Below are positions 38,426-48,400 of a stretch of DNA of 64,000 nt, piece by piece. The stretch is taken from NCBI RefSeq assembly GCF_018734325.1, contig NZ_CP073754.1, positions 1,922,001 to 1,986,000 on the forward strand, in the 5' to 3' direction. A model generated the notes under the pieces. It saw only the letters and a program-made list of their open reading frames with translations. It did no database searches and was not told the origin of the DNA. Every line of letters starts with the position of its first letter. Position 1 is the stretch's first letter. Source of the DNA: Methylomonas paludis (GTDB lineage Bacteria > Pseudomonadota > Gammaproteobacteria > Methylococcales > Methylomonadaceae). Both the position numbers and the translations under genes were made by a program.

Positions 38426-38876
38426 GCAAATCCAAAAAAGACTGTAAGATGGAAAGCGGCTGGCGGTCACCGCGTAAATAGGCTGCCAAAGTTTTCAGCA
38501 CCAAAGGGCTGCGCAATTGGTCTGAGCGTGCTTTAATATCGGCCAGACTCAACCAATGGGTGGCGGTGATATCGGGATCCAGCGCTTGATCCGGGGCGTA
38601 ATCATACACTTCGCCGGTAAAGCAAAACCGCAAAAAACTGGGCTGATCCGGGGTTCTGCGCCAGAGTTGCACAGCCACCAGGGCCGTAGGCCGAAACTGC
38701 CAGGCAGTTTCCTCGTTGACTTCACGCTGGATAGCGGCCAATAAGGTTTCGCCGGTTTCCAAATGACCGGCAGGTTGATTAAATGTCCGGCCTTGATCGG
38801 TATATTCTTCTACCATTAAAAAGCGCTGGTCTTTTTCAATAACAGCGGCAACGGTAACATGCGGTTTCCAAACCAT
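38418..38876 (-). CDS. nudJ: Nudix hydrolase NudJ
   Basis: Nudix phosphohydrolase; the E. coli homologue acts on nucleoside di- and triphosphates, thiamine pyrophosphate intermediates and prenyl diphosphates. The 152-residue protein has a complete Nudix box at 37-59 ([23 protein letters not shown]) described here by its key residues G37, E42, R51, E52, E55 and E56. The start is [14 protein letters not shown], as in the family. It is coupled to mnmA by an 8-bp overlap and diverges from clpS. Confidence 0.93.
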   Translation of the reverse strand: MVWKPHVTVAAVIEKDQRFLMVEEYTDQGRTFNQPAGHLETGETLLAAIQREVNEETAWQFRPTALVAVQLWRRTPDQPSFLRFCFTGEVYDYAPDQALDPDITATHWLSLADIKARSDQLRSPLVLKTLAAYLRGDRQPLSILQSFLDLHE

Positions 38877-39005
38877 GACGGCACAGTAAACAGGGAAAAG
38901 GTGCGCATTTTACGCGATTTAGTAAATATTTATAGCAGTAAAGATTGAAATTTATTGCTTTAGTCGCTATGTTAAACACTATATAGATTTCATTCTACGC
39001 AAACT

Positions 39006-39329
39006 ATGTCCGATTTTGATCCTAATAAAGACTCTGACGGCAATATTGCACTGCAGGAAGCTCAGCCGCAGTTAAAAAAGCCGCCTCTGTATAAAGTCAT
39101 TTTATTGAATGATGATTTCACGCCTATGGATTTCGTGGTAGAAATACTCACGGATTTTTTTAATATGAGCCAGGAAAAAGCTACACAAGTTATGCTGCAA
39201 GTGCATACCCAGGGTGTCGGTGTTTGCGGAACCTATAGCAAAGACGTCGCCGAGACCAAGGTGCATATCGTAAACAACTATTCTCGCGAACACCATCATC
39301 CCTTGATGTGTGCAATGGAAGAAGCCTGA
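39006..39329 (+). CDS. clpS: ATP-dependent Clp protease adaptor ClpS
   Basis: N-degron adaptor that hands substrates with destabilising N-terminal residues to ClpAP. The 107-residue protein has a flexible N-terminal tail and the core PPLYKVILLNDDFTPMDFVV, whose aspartates and methionine line the N-degron pocket, then MLQVHTQGVGVCGTYSKDVAE. It precedes clpA by 8 bp, the standard operon. A TATATA element about 25 bp before the ATG may be the -10 box. Confidence 0.97.
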   Translation: MSDFDPNKDSDGNIALQEAQPQLKKPPLYKVILLNDDFTPMDFVVEILTDFFNMSQEKATQVMLQVHTQGVGVCGTYSKDVAETKVHIVNNYSREHHHPLMCAMEEA

Positions 39330-39337
39330 GGTGAACT

Positions 39338-41617
39338 ATGCTAAGCAAAGAATTGGAATTGACCTTGAATGCTGCATTTACCGATGCACATGCCAAACGG
39401 CATGAGTTCATCACCGTAGAGCATTTACTACTTGCCTTGCTGGATAATCCCAGCACTATACCTATCCTGATAGCCTGTAGTTGTAACGTCAATCTGTTAC
39501 GCGCCGGACTTACCCAGTATATTGAGGAAACCATTTCCTTAATTCCGCCCAACACCCACCGGGAAACTCAGCCCACTTTAGGCTTTCAACGGGTGTTACA
39601 GCGTGCGGTATTTCATGTTCAGGCCACCGATAAACAGGAAGTGACAGGTGCCAACCTGTTCGTGGCTCTGTTCAGCGAACAAGACTCCCACGCCGTGTAT
39701 CTGCTGCACAAACAGGATATCACCCGGCTGGATGTGGTGAATTATCTGGCGCACGGTGTCTCAAAAATTGAGCAGCAAACCAAAAAACCCAGTAATGAAG
39801 AGGCGGAATCCGAACGTAGCCCTAGTGAAAACTTGGGCAACCCTCTGGAAAAATACGCCAGCAACCTGAATCTGGAAGCCTTGAAAGGCAATATCGACCC
39901 TTTGATAGGCCGGGAACCGGAAGTAGAGCGCACCATTCAGATTCTGTGCCGCCGCCGCAAAAACAATCCCTTGCTGGTCGGCGAAGCCGGTGTCGGCAAA
40001 ACCGCTATCGTCGAAGGTTTGGCCAAACGCATCGTCGAAAAACAGGTGCCTGAGGTGTTATTAAAAAGCGTGATTTATTCTCTGGATCTGGGCGCTTTGG
40101 TAGCCGGCACCAAATATCGGGGCGATTTTGAAAAACGCCTGAAAGAATTGCTCACTCAGTTAAAAAAAGAACCCCATGCCATCCTGTTCATCGATGAAAT
40201 TCACACCATCATCGGGGCTGGCTCTGCTTCCGGCGGGGTGATGGATGCTTCCAACCTGATTAAACCCGTTTTGGCTTCCGGGCAGTTACGCTGCATCGGT
40301 TCCACCACCTATCAGGAATATCGCGGTATTTTTGAAAAAGACCACGCCTTGTCCAGACGCTTCCAGAAAATTGATGTGGTTGAACCCAGTATTGAAGACA
40401 CGGTACAAATACTGAAAGGTCTGAAAACCCGTTTTGAAGAATACCACGGCCTGAATTACACCCAGGAAGCGCTGCGCGTCGCGGTAGAATTATCGGTACG
40501 CTATATTACCGACCGGCACTTGCCAGACAAAGCCATCGATGTGATCGATGAAGCCGGGGCCAGACAACGCCTGTTCGGGGTTAACGAACGCAAAGACACC
40601 ATTGATACTGCCGAAATTGAGGAAATTATCGCCAAAATTGCCAGGGTTCCGGCGCAAACCGTGTCGGCTAACGACAAAGACAAACTGGCCAATCTGGAAA
40701 AAAACCTGAAAATGCTGGTGTTTGGGCAGGATGAAGCGATTGTCGAACTGGCTACCGCGATTAAATTATCCCGTGCCGGTTTGCGTGACAGCTCCAAAAC
40801 CATAGGCTCATTTTTGTTTGCCGGCCCTACCGGGGTGGGTAAAACCGAAGTATCTCGCCAACTGGCCAAAGTGTTGGGCATAGAACTGCTGCGCTTTGAT
40901 ATGTCTGAATACATGGAACGCCACACCGTATCCAGATTGATAGGCGCACCTCCAGGCTATATTGGCTTCGATCAGGGTGGTTTATTAACCGAGGCCGTCA
41001 CCAAACATCCGCATGCGGTATTACTGCTGGACGAGTTGGAAAAAGCCCATCCCGATGTGTTTAATCTGTTGCTGCAAGTTATGGATCACGGCACCTTGAC
41101 CGACAATAACGGTCGGAAAGCCGATTTTCACAATATCATCCTGATCATGACCACCAATGCCGGGGCAGAAGAAGGCAGCCGGGCTTCGATAGGCTTTACC
41201 CAGCAAAACCACGCCAGTGACAGTATGAAAGTGATTGAACGCGCCTTCTCGCCGGAATTTAGAAACCGCCTGGATGCCGTGGTGCAGTTCAAACCGCTGG
41301 AATCCAATATAGTCGGCAGCGTTGTTGATAAATTTATCTTTGAACTGGAAGCTATACTGGTAGATAAAAATGTGACCCTGACCCTGGAAGCCGATGCCAG
41401 AGCCTGGCTGGCAGAACGCGGCTACGATGCCAAAATGGGAGCAAGACCCATGGCGCGGCTGATTCAGGAAAAAGTCAAAAAACCATTAGCCGAAGACTTG
41501 TTGTTCGGACGTTTGACCAATGGCGGCCATGTGCGCGTCTATGTCGAAAATGATGAACTGGCTTTTGCTATAGACAGCAAGCAAACAACCGAGTCTGAAG
41601 TTAATCAAATGGTATAG
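39338..41617 (+). CDS. clpA: ATP-dependent Clp protease ATPase subunit ClpA
   Basis: Hexameric AAA+ unfoldase that feeds substrates into ClpP. The 759-residue protein has the N-domain repeats ([17 protein letters not shown]), the first AAA+ module with Walker A GEAGVGKT near residue 215 and Walker [10 protein letters not shown], and the second with GPTGVGKT near 500 and [15 protein letters not shown]. No ClpB middle coiled coil is present, which separates it from ClpB. A GAGGTG ribosome binding site lies 5 nt before the ATG. clpP is not in the window. Confidence 0.98.
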   Translation: MLSKELELTLNAAFTDAHAKRHEFITVEHLLLALLDNPSTIPILIACSCNVNLLRAGLTQYIEETISLIPPNTHRETQPTLGFQRVLQRAVFHVQATDKQEVTGANLFVALFSEQDSHAVYLLHKQDITRLDVVNYLAHGVSKIEQQTKKPSNEEAESERSPSENLGNPLEKYASNLNLEALKGNIDPLIGREPEVERTIQILCRRRKNNPLLVGEAGVGKTAIVEGLAKRIVEKQVPEVLLKSVIYSLDLGALVAGTKYRGDFEKRLKELLTQLKKEPHAILFIDEIHTIIGAGSASGGVMDASNLIKPVLASGQLRCIGSTTYQEYRGIFEKDHALSRRFQKIDVVEPSIEDTVQILKGLKTRFEEYHGLNYTQEALRVAVELSVRYITDRHLPDKAIDVIDEAGARQRLFGVNERKDTIDTAEIEEIIAKIARVPAQTVSANDKDKLANLEKNLKMLVFGQDEAIVELATAIKLSRAGLRDSSKTIGSFLFAGPTGVGKTEVSRQLAKVLGIELLRFDMSEYMERHTVSRLIGAPPGYIGFDQGGLLTEAVTKHPHAVLLLDELEKAHPDVFNLLLQVMDHGTLTDNNGRKADFHNIILIMTTNAGAEEGSRASIGFTQQNHASDSMKVIERAFSPEFRNRLDAVVQFKPLESNIVGSVVDKFIFELEAILVDKNVTLTLEADARAWLAERGYDAKMGARPMARLIQEKVKKPLAEDLLFGRLTNGGHVRVYVENDELAFAIDSKQTTESEVNQMV

Positions 41618-41648
41618 GCAGGCAGTAAACCTAGTCCCGGTTACGGGA

Positions 41649-41867
41649 CTAGCGGTTACGGAAGGTGATGCGACCTTTGGTCAGGTCATATGGAGTCATT
41701 TCCACTCTAACTTTGTCACCGGTCAGAATACGAATGTAATGCTTACGCATTTTGCCGGAGATGTGTGCAGTAACGATGTGCCCGTTTTCCAGCTCAACCC
41801 TGAACATGGTATTAGGCAGGGTGTCTATGACCTTACCGTCCATTTCTATTTGATCTTCTTTTGCCAT
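41649..41867 (-). CDS. infA: Translation initiation factor IF-1
   Basis: Single OB-fold protein that occupies the ribosomal A site during initiation. The 72-residue product matches the E. coli length and sequence pattern ([20 protein letters not shown], then [19 protein letters not shown]). It converges on clpA with a 31-bp gap, the arrangement seen in E. coli and relatives. The 258 bp upstream up to the ModE-like gene contain no recognisable gene; a tRNA gene sometimes found here was not seen. Confidence 0.98.
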   Translation of the reverse strand: MAKEDQIEMDGKVIDTLPNTMFRVELENGHIVTAHISGKMRKHYIRILTGDKVRVEMTPYDLTKGRITFRNR

Positions 41868-42125
41868 TATTTAAACCCAGATAATAAAGCCACCTATTTT
41901 AACATGGAAGCGCCATACTGACAGCATACTATTAATGTTACGCAAAAATTTCGCACCTCCCCACTCGCAATCCGGCTATCCTAAGCCCACACGAACACGC
42001 ACCTTTAGCGGCTGCTCTGTGCAAAAATCCACCTAATTTGTGAACTATGGATTAGACAGTTTCGTCAAAACCGGTTTTTGTGTAACATGAGCCATTAACA
42101 GCCATCACCGCAATATCGATCAGGC

Positions 42126-42566
42126 ATGAATACCCAGCAGCACACCAACCCACCGCTTTTACCCAAACCCAAAGTCACTTTTCGCCTGCTGCATCAGGAT
42201 GAAATTGCCATGGGGCCGGGTAAAGCCGAATTATTGGCCGCCATTCAGCAGACCGGTTCAATTTCGGCGGCCGGCAAAACCATGAATATGAGTTACCGGC
42301 GCGCCTGGATGCTGGTAGATGTGATGAACCGCTGCTTTAAACAGCCGCTGGTGCAAACCGCCAAAGGCGGTAAAGACGGCGGCGGCGCCAAATTAACCCC
42401 GCTGGGCAAACAGGTACTGGAGAATTACCAGCACGCCATGCAGGCCATCAATCATACCGTACAAGCCTATTTGCCACTGTTTGCCGATGTATTAAACAGC
42501 CAGCCGACAGAACCACATCAGAAAACAGATATCGCAGAAAATGCACTTGATCAATTGCCCGACTAA
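42126..42566 (+). CDS. ModE-type winged-helix regulator without molybdate-binding domain
   Basis: A 146-residue DNA-binding protein matching the N-terminal domain of ModE: the block MGPGKAELLAAIQQTGSISAAGKTMNMSYRRAW forms the winged helix (helix-turn-helix about residues 43-62, GSISAAGKTMNMSYRRAW in short). The C-terminal TOBE/MOP molybdate-binding domains of full ModE are absent; instead there is a short polar tail. Such short forms often regulate metal or cofactor genes. It is 28 bp upstream of the phosphatase gene, perhaps in one operon; the target is unknown. Confidence 0.85.
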   Translation: MNTQQHTNPPLLPKPKVTFRLLHQDEIAMGPGKAELLAAIQQTGSISAAGKTMNMSYRRAWMLVDVMNRCFKQPLVQTAKGGKDGGGAKLTPLGKQVLENYQHAMQAINHTVQAYLPLFADVLNSQPTEPHQKTDIAENALDQLPD

Positions 42567-42594
42567 AGCTCTAAACATAACTTAAGCCACCGAC

Positions 42595-43077
42595 ATGCCA
42601 ATCAAAATATTATTCGTTTGTATGGGCAATATCTGCCGCTCACCCACTGCCGAGGGCGTTTTTACCGCACTGGCTGCCGAACAAAAACTGCTAGATCATT
42701 TCAAAATCGACTCGGCCGGCACCCATGCCTATCATGTTGGTGATGCTCCGGATTTAAGATCGCAAAAAGCGGCCAGAGACAGAGGCGTTGAACTTAAACA
42801 CCTGCGGGCCAGAAAATTCATTCATAACGATTTTCATGAATTTGATCATATACTGGTGATGGATACTGACAATTATCAGATTGTCAATCAAGCCTGTCCG
42901 GCTGAACACAAACATAAAATCCGCTATTTTCTGGATTACGCACCGCATTTAAACATCCGCGAAGTACCCGACCCTTACTATGGCGGCGGCAATGGTTTTG
43001 AGCGGGTACTGGATCTGGTGGAAGCGGCCTCAGTCGGCCTGATCACCAGCCTGAAACAAAATGGAGAATTACCATGA
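42595..43077 (+). CDS. Low-molecular-weight protein-tyrosine phosphatase
   Basis: Arsenate-reductase-fold phosphatase of 160 residues with the P-loop CMGNICRS at 9-16 (nucleophile C9, arginine R15) and the general acid aspartate in VPDPYYGG. In exopolysaccharide clusters such enzymes act on tyrosine kinases, but no kinase or polysaccharide gene lies here. Its TGA overlaps the ATG of the following hydrolase gene by 4 bp, so the two are coupled. Confidence 0.93.
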   Translation: MPIKILFVCMGNICRSPTAEGVFTALAAEQKLLDHFKIDSAGTHAYHVGDAPDLRSQKAARDRGVELKHLRARKFIHNDFHEFDHILVMDTDNYQIVNQACPAEHKHKIRYFLDYAPHLNIREVPDPYYGGGNGFERVLDLVEAASVGLITSLKQNGELP

Positions 43078-43793
43078 GCATAGTTGCCAATACTGTTAAC
43101 TACCTGGACGGCGAAACCCTGCTGGAAGGCTATTTTGCCTACGATGGCGCTATCCAGGGCCAGCGCCCGGTGGTGCTTATCCACCATGCCTGGGCCGGAC
43201 GCGATGAATTTGTCGCCAATAAAGCCCGTAAACTGGCTGAATTGGGTTATTTGGGGTTTGCGACCGATATGTACGGCAAAGGGGTGCTGGGCACAGGTCC
43301 GGAACAAAACGCCCAACTCATGCAACCCTTTATGGCCGACCGAGCCAAATTACAACATCGCCTGCAGGCGGCGCTGGCGACGGTCAAATTGCTGCCCTGG
43401 GCCGACAACCAGCGTATTGCCGCCATCGGCTTTTGCTTTGGCGGATTATGTGCGCTGGATTTGGCCAGGACCGGTGCCGACATCCGTGGCGTAGTGGCTT
43501 TCCACGGCTTATTTGTCCCCCCGGCCAATTTGCCTAATCCCAGCATTAAAGCCAAAGTCCTGATCCTGCACGGTCACGACGACCCGCTGGCCCCGCCCGA
43601 GCAAGCCCAGGCTTTACAAACCGAACTCACCCAGGCCGGTGCCGACTGGCAAATGCATCTGTACGGCAACACCAAACACGCCTTTACCAACCCCTTAGCC
43701 AACGACCCCGGCTACGGATTGATCTATCAGCCCATAGCAGAGCAACGTTCCTGGCAAGCCATGCAAAACTTTCTCAACGAAGTTTTTGTTTGA
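43074..43793 (+). CDS. Dienelactone hydrolase family protein
   Basis: Alpha/beta-hydrolase of 239 residues with the cysteine nucleophile typical of dienelactone hydrolases: C121 in GFCFGG, the likely acid D170 in HGHDDPLAP and the base H202 in TKHAFTNP. The true substrate in housekeeping contexts like this is generally unknown. It is translationally coupled to the phosphatase gene by an ATGA overlap. Confidence 0.92.
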   Translation: MSIVANTVNYLDGETLLEGYFAYDGAIQGQRPVVLIHHAWAGRDEFVANKARKLAELGYLGFATDMYGKGVLGTGPEQNAQLMQPFMADRAKLQHRLQAALATVKLLPWADNQRIAAIGFCFGGLCALDLARTGADIRGVVAFHGLFVPPANLPNPSIKAKVLILHGHDDPLAPPEQAQALQTELTQAGADWQMHLYGNTKHAFTNPLANDPGYGLIYQPIAEQRSWQAMQNFLNEVFV

Positions 43794-43866
43794 CAGGTGA
43801 AATCAGCAGTTTTGAATCCTAATCATCGATTGGGCTAGGGCTATTAGCGCATTTTCGATGCCAAGG

Positions 43867-44001
43867 TTATTGATTCACCATCATATGCCAGGACATGGTC
43901 ATAACATTGGCCCGGCCATTTTTGTCGATTGTGGTCAATAAAACCACCGGCCCAGGTTCCAGTAGTTGATAGACTCTTGATAATGGAAACTCTGGATTCA
44001 T
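43867..44001 (-). pseudogene. 5' remnant of a flavin reductase-like gene
   Basis: On the minus strand an ATG at 44001 with a GAGG about 10 nt upstream opens a 44-codon frame: MNPEFPLSRVYQLLEPGPVV, then LLTTIDKNGRANVMTMSWHMMV and a TAA. This is the characteristic beginning of flavin-reductase-like (FMN-binding split barrel) proteins, which are normally about 180-200 residues. Everything after the first 42 codons is gone. I read it as a deletion relic; a functional 44-residue protein is unlikely. No frameshifted continuation is visible towards dienelactone hydrolase. Confidence 0.65.
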
Positions 44002-44060
44002 GTATTGCTCGCCTCAGCTTAATCAGGCGTTCCCACTAGTAAAGTTCATCCGTCATTTTA

Positions 44061-44092
44061 AGTTTGGCGTACTACCAGTAGTACGCCAAACT
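44061..44092. terminator. Perfect 15-bp palindrome between two converging genes
   Basis: AGTTTGGCGTACTAC and its exact inverse are separated by only CA. It lies between the converging dienelactone hydrolase and ppc genes, so a bidirectional terminator or a cruciform is likely. It lacks a T-run on either side. Confidence 0.6.
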
Positions 44093-44111
44093 GTATAGCC
44101 GAATAGGGCAT

Positions 44112-44138
44112 AAGATGCGCTGAACGCAGTGATGCGCA
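44112..44138. repeat. REP-like palindrome copy
   Basis: ATGCGCTGAACGCAGTGATGCGCAT has inverted ends ATGCGC/GCGCAT and the core (T)GAACGCAGTG that also occurs, as GCTAAACGCAGTGCA-type sequence, in the 131-bp units and near 24592. It lies 10 bp after the ppc stop. Confidence 0.6.
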
Positions 44139-44147
44139 TGATTCGGG

Positions 44148-46946
44148 TTAACCGGTATTGCGCATCCCCGCTGCAATGGCATTAATCGTGCGCAACAATG
44201 GCTGCATCCACGGATTCACCGCAGCCGGACTGGCTGCGCCGGCTGATCTCATTCGGTGCAACAAGTTTACCTGTACATAGTTTAACGGCCCCAGATAGGC
44301 CTCGCGCCGGCTTAATGACGCGGCTAACTCCGGATTATTGGCCAGTAACTGCTCGGCATTGACGATATCCAGTATCCAGGTCACGCAACGCTGAAATTCA
44401 CCGCTGATCAATTGGTGGATACGGGTACCTGTGTCCGGGTTCACACACAAACCGGCATACTCTTTGGCAATGTTCAGATCGGATTTACTCAAGGCCATCT
44501 GCACATTGCTTAATAAATTACGGAAAAACGGCCAGTCGCGATACATGGTTTGCAGGATTTGCAGGCGTTCCGGCCGACCGGCACACCAGGTAGCCAGACT
44601 TGAACCTATGCCGTACCAGGCCGGAAAAGTTTGCCGGGACTGCGACCAGGCAAATACCCAGGCGATAGCCCGTACCGAACCTTTGGAGCGATCCAGGGTC
44701 TTGCGATGCGAAGGCCGGGAACCGATATTCAACAAACCAAATTCGCTGACGGGTGTGGCCTCATAAAAATAATCCAGAAAACCATCGCTTTGTTCGGTCA
44801 ATTCCCGGAAACCGTGTTCGCCTATCCGTGCCAGTTCGCCCATCACCGTCTGATATTCAATCACATCGGCAGGGGCCGGCTGCACCAGACTGACACTGGC
44901 CTTGATCAGGCCGGTGATACCCATAGTCAGTTCATAAACAGCTGTTTCCATATTGTTGTAGCGATAGAACAGCATTTCTCCCTGTTCGGTAAACTTGATC
45001 TGGCCGCGCACCGAATCAGGGGGCTGCGCCAATATTGCTTCATGGGTAGGTCCGCCGCCGCGACCCACCGTACCCCCCCGACCATGAAACAAGCGGCATT
45101 TAATGCCACGCTGATCGCTGATGGCAATAATACGCTGCTGGGCACGGTACAGGTTCCAGGCCGAGGCCAGAATGCCGCCATCTTTGCAGGAATCCGAATA
45201 TCCCAGCATCACTTCCTGGCGTAACCCCGAAGCGGTCAATAAATCTTGATAAACCGGCACATCGAGCAGGGTGTTAAGTACTGTTTCCACCCGCTCCAGA
45301 TCGTCTATGGTCTCAAACAAGGGGCTGACACCAATACTGCAATACCAGCGGCCACCAATGCGTCCCGCCAAACCGGTTTGAGCCGCCAGCAATAACACTT
45401 CCAGAATATGACTGGCCGAATGGGTCATGGAAATTACATAGCGGCTGAAGCAGGCCGGACTCAGTTCTATCCGCATCCGGGCAATCACCTCAAATACCTG
45501 CAGAGTTTCCCTGGCTGCCGGCGACAATACCGCCGCATCGTAACTCAATCCGCCTGGCGCACTGATGGCTTCGCTCAATAGCCGCAGCCGGTCAGATTCA
45601 TCCAAAGCTTCATAATCCAGACCCAGTGCCGCTGTTAAAATCTCAGCCACCGCCTGACTATGCCGGGTCGATTCCTGCCTGACATCCAGTTGCATCAGAT
45701 GATAGCCAAAGGTCTGGCTGAGCCGAATCAGATCATGTAATTCCAGACCGGCGATTTGGGCATCGCCATGACTATGCAGAGAAGTCCTGATCACAGCCAA
45801 ATCGGCCTGGAATTGATTCAGACTGTAGTCAAAACCGCCGGTCAACGGTGAATTGTCTGCCAGAGCTTGCTCAATACGCGCCAGATTCAAGCTCATGCGG
45901 TATTTCATTAAAGACAACTTATGCCGGTAAGGTTCCTGTAAATCCAGTTTTTCGATTTGCGCCACTATTGGGCCCAATAAGGCGCGATCTGCAGCCAGAC
46001 TGTCCATAAAATCAGCATTGGGCTGGCACAAGCCATAAGAATAGGATAATTGCCCGCGTAACTCATCCAGGCGCCGCACATATTCCTGCAAAATAGTGCG
46101 CGCTTGCAGGCGCACGGCCAAAACTGTGGTTTCGGGTGTTACATTAGGATTACCATCCCGGTCACCGCCTATCCAGGAGCCATAACTCAAAAAGTTGGGG
46201 ATGCGCACTTGCTCGGCGGCATCAGCGTAAACATTTTGCAAAGAGCGTTCAAAATTCCGGTATACCAGCGCCGTTGCCTGGAACAAAGAACCCGGAAAAT
46301 AGGACAGACCGGTTTCAATTTCATCGGCCACTGACATGCCGTGAGCGCGCACTTCGTCGGTTTTCCAAAGTAAATGAATCTGGCTTTCCAGACGCTCCAT
46401 CGCTTCCTGGCGGTAATAGCCTTTTAATTGCGGATCATTGAGTTGTTCGTGGGTTAAAAAGATATTACGCAGCGCACCCTTGATAGTGCGGCGTTTTGAT
46501 TCGGTAGGGTGCGCCGTCATGACCGGCAAATACAGTAATTCATCCAACAGCACTTGCAACTGGTCTGCAGTGACTCCGGACTGTTTTAAATTTAGTAATG
46601 TATCGTGAAATGAACCCGGCCAAAAATGCCCACCGCGTTCAGCCTGGCGGATGCGTTGGCGTAAACCGTAAGATTCCTCGGCTATATTCACCAGACTGAA
46701 ATACAGATTAAAAGCCCGTACCACATTGCTGATAATCTCTGCCGGCAATGTTTCTATAGTGGCCTGCAACTGTTTGCGCCGCAACGCCGAATCGCCATTG
46801 CGGCGCAAAGCCGTAAATTCACGCTGCAAACGCTCTACCGTAGCAGCTACGTCCGGCCCGGCAGCGGTATTCAAAACCTTAACCAATATCGATTCCAGCA
46901 GACGTATGCTGCGGCGCAATTCTTTATCATCCAACGGACTAGTCAT
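44148..46946 (-). CDS. ppc: Phosphoenolpyruvate carboxylase
   Basis: Anaplerotic enzyme that carboxylates PEP to oxaloacetate; in serine-cycle or mixed methylotrophs it also feeds C1 carbon into central metabolism. The 932-residue protein has the catalytic histidine block VMTAHPTESKRRT near residue 145, GYSDSCKDGG, the FHGRGGTVGRGGGP glycine loop, and ends with the family tail MRNTG. It is monocistronic, with converging and diverging neighbours and a REP-like palindrome after its stop. Confidence 0.97.
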   Translation of the reverse strand: MTSPLDDKELRRSIRLLESILVKVLNTAAGPDVAATVERLQREFTALRRNGDSALRRKQLQATIETLPAEIISNVVRAFNLYFSLVNIAEESYGLRQRIRQAERGGHFWPGSFHDTLLNLKQSGVTADQLQVLLDELLYLPVMTAHPTESKRRTIKGALRNIFLTHEQLNDPQLKGYYRQEAMERLESQIHLLWKTDEVRAHGMSVADEIETGLSYFPGSLFQATALVYRNFERSLQNVYADAAEQVRIPNFLSYGSWIGGDRDGNPNVTPETTVLAVRLQARTILQEYVRRLDELRGQLSYSYGLCQPNADFMDSLAADRALLGPIVAQIEKLDLQEPYRHKLSLMKYRMSLNLARIEQALADNSPLTGGFDYSLNQFQADLAVIRTSLHSHGDAQIAGLELHDLIRLSQTFGYHLMQLDVRQESTRHSQAVAEILTAALGLDYEALDESDRLRLLSEAISAPGGLSYDAAVLSPAARETLQVFEVIARMRIELSPACFSRYVISMTHSASHILEVLLLAAQTGLAGRIGGRWYCSIGVSPLFETIDDLERVETVLNTLLDVPVYQDLLTASGLRQEVMLGYSDSCKDGGILASAWNLYRAQQRIIAISDQRGIKCRLFHGRGGTVGRGGGPTHEAILAQPPDSVRGQIKFTEQGEMLFYRYNNMETAVYELTMGITGLIKASVSLVQPAPADVIEYQTVMGELARIGEHGFRELTEQSDGFLDYFYEATPVSEFGLLNIGSRPSHRKTLDRSKGSVRAIAWVFAWSQSRQTFPAWYGIGSSLATWCAGRPERLQILQTMYRDWPFFRNLLSNVQMALSKSDLNIAKEYAGLCVNPDTGTRIHQLISGEFQRCVTWILDIVNAEQLLANNPELAASLSRREAYLGPLNYVQVNLLHRMRSAGAASPAAVNPWMQPLLRTINAIAAGMRNTG

Positions 46947-47110
46947 GCTTAATTCTCCACTGTGGCAATGGTTTATCGGAAAGTTTAACTACAAGTTGCT
47001 TGCTGTCCGACAGTTTAAGCTATGACTTAATGCATAGTAAAATAGAATAAATTTATATTAATCATTGATTTTTACAATGCAAAACTACCTCATCAATCCA
47101 TTGGTATTAT

Positions 47111-47227
47111 CTAACGATTGCTGTCATCCCAGTGTTCCTGATCGCTCACCGACTCCAGCCACATCGCATTGATAATGGCAAACGCGGCTGCAAAACCAAC
47201 TCCTAATATCCAGGCAAAATACCACAT
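47111..47227 (-). CDS. cydX: Cytochrome bd oxidase small subunit CydX
   Basis: Single-helix subunit that stabilises the CydAB haems. The 38-residue product starts MWYFAWILGVGFAAAFAIIN, the family hallmark, followed by an acidic tail. GGAG lies 8 nt before the ATG, and the gene begins 13 bp after the cydB stop. It is below usual length cut-offs but is clear by sequence and by position. Confidence 0.93.
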   Translation of the reverse strand: MWYFAWILGVGFAAAFAIINAMWLESVSDQEHWDDSNR

Positions 47228-47240
47228 TGCGCTTCTCCAA

Positions 47241-48380
47241 TTAATAAAGTGTATGTGTGTCTTTTAACACGCTGGCTTCACTGATATTGCCCCACAGCAC
47301 TTTATACACCCAGCGGGTATACAGCAGCACAATAGGCAAAAACACTAGGGTAATCCAGAATGCCAACAACAAAGTGGTATGACTGGAAGTGGCATCCCAT
47401 AAAGTCAAACTGACATTAGGATTAGTGGTGGAAATCAGCAGAAAAGGAAACAGGCCAAAACCCAGGGTCAGCAATATCCCGGCGATACCCAGACTGCTAA
47501 AGCTAAACGCCAACAGTTTGGCCTGGCCCTTACCCAGCACCCAAGCCAGAAGTAAACCAGCAAAACCCAGCACCGGTGCCGCCAACATCCAGCTATGATC
47601 CAGAAAATGGGCAATCCAGCCATGACCCGCCGCAATTACCAATTTATGCAAAGGATTGGAAGGCGCATCATGAGCCGGCATTTGGGTGATTTCCGGCCGC
47701 TCCAGCCCCAGCAATACCCAGGCTACTGTCACTACCAACCCCACTAACAACAACAAGCCCAACCAATTAACCGCCAGCGTCACCCGGTCGTAGATCACAC
47801 CCTCGGTGCGGCATTTTAAAAATAAAGCGCCATGAAAACTGGTACCCACCAGACTCACCACACCGCATAACAAGGCAAACGGACTCAATAAGGCCCAGAA
47901 CGAGCCATCATAAATAGGCCGCAAATCTTCATCAAAATGAAACGGCAAACCCAGCACTAAATTACCCGCCAACACTCCAAACAACACCGGCGGCAGGGTG
48001 CCACCCAAAAACAGCGCCCAGTCCCAGGCATTTCGCCATTGCGGATTCGCCAGCTTGCCCCGGTAATCAAAACCGGCCGGACGAAAGAAAAGCGCCAGCA
48101 ACACCAGCAGCATAGCCACATACAAGCCGGAAAACAAAGTGGCATAAACCGCCGGCCAGATCGCAAAGATGGCCCCGCCCAGCAAAATCAGCCAGACCTG
48201 ATTACCTTCCCAGGTGGCTCCCACTGTATTAATAACCACTCGGCGTTCAATATCGGTTTTGGCCACAAACGGCAGTAAGCTGCCCACGCCAAAATCAAAC
48301 CCTTCCGTCACTGCAAAAGCAATGGCTACCACACCAATAAATACCCACCAGATCAAACGGATAGCTTCATAATCAAACAT
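47241..48380 (-). CDS. cydB: Cytochrome bd ubiquinol oxidase subunit II
   Basis: Inner-membrane subunit, partner of CydA in the high-affinity quinol oxidase. The 379-residue protein has about nine hydrophobic helices and the family start MFDYEAIRLIWWVFIGVVAIAF, with TEGFDFGVGSLLPF and GATWEGNQVWLILLGGAIFA. It follows cydA by 20 bp. An oxygen-scavenging terminal oxidase suits an aerobic C1 utiliser living at low oxygen. Confidence 0.96.
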   Translation of the reverse strand: MFDYEAIRLIWWVFIGVVAIAFAVTEGFDFGVGSLLPFVAKTDIERRVVINTVGATWEGNQVWLILLGGAIFAIWPAVYATLFSGLYVAMLLVLLALFFRPAGFDYRGKLANPQWRNAWDWALFLGGTLPPVLFGVLAGNLVLGLPFHFDEDLRPIYDGSFWALLSPFALLCGVVSLVGTSFHGALFLKCRTEGVIYDRVTLAVNWLGLLLLVGLVVTVAWVLLGLERPEITQMPAHDAPSNPLHKLVIAAGHGWIAHFLDHSWMLAAPVLGFAGLLLAWVLGKGQAKLLAFSFSSLGIAGILLTLGFGLFPFLLISTTNPNVSLTLWDATSSHTTLLLAFWITLVFLPIVLLYTRWVYKVLWGNISEASVLKDTHTLY

Positions 48381-48400
48381 GATAAATTCCTCGCCTCGGC

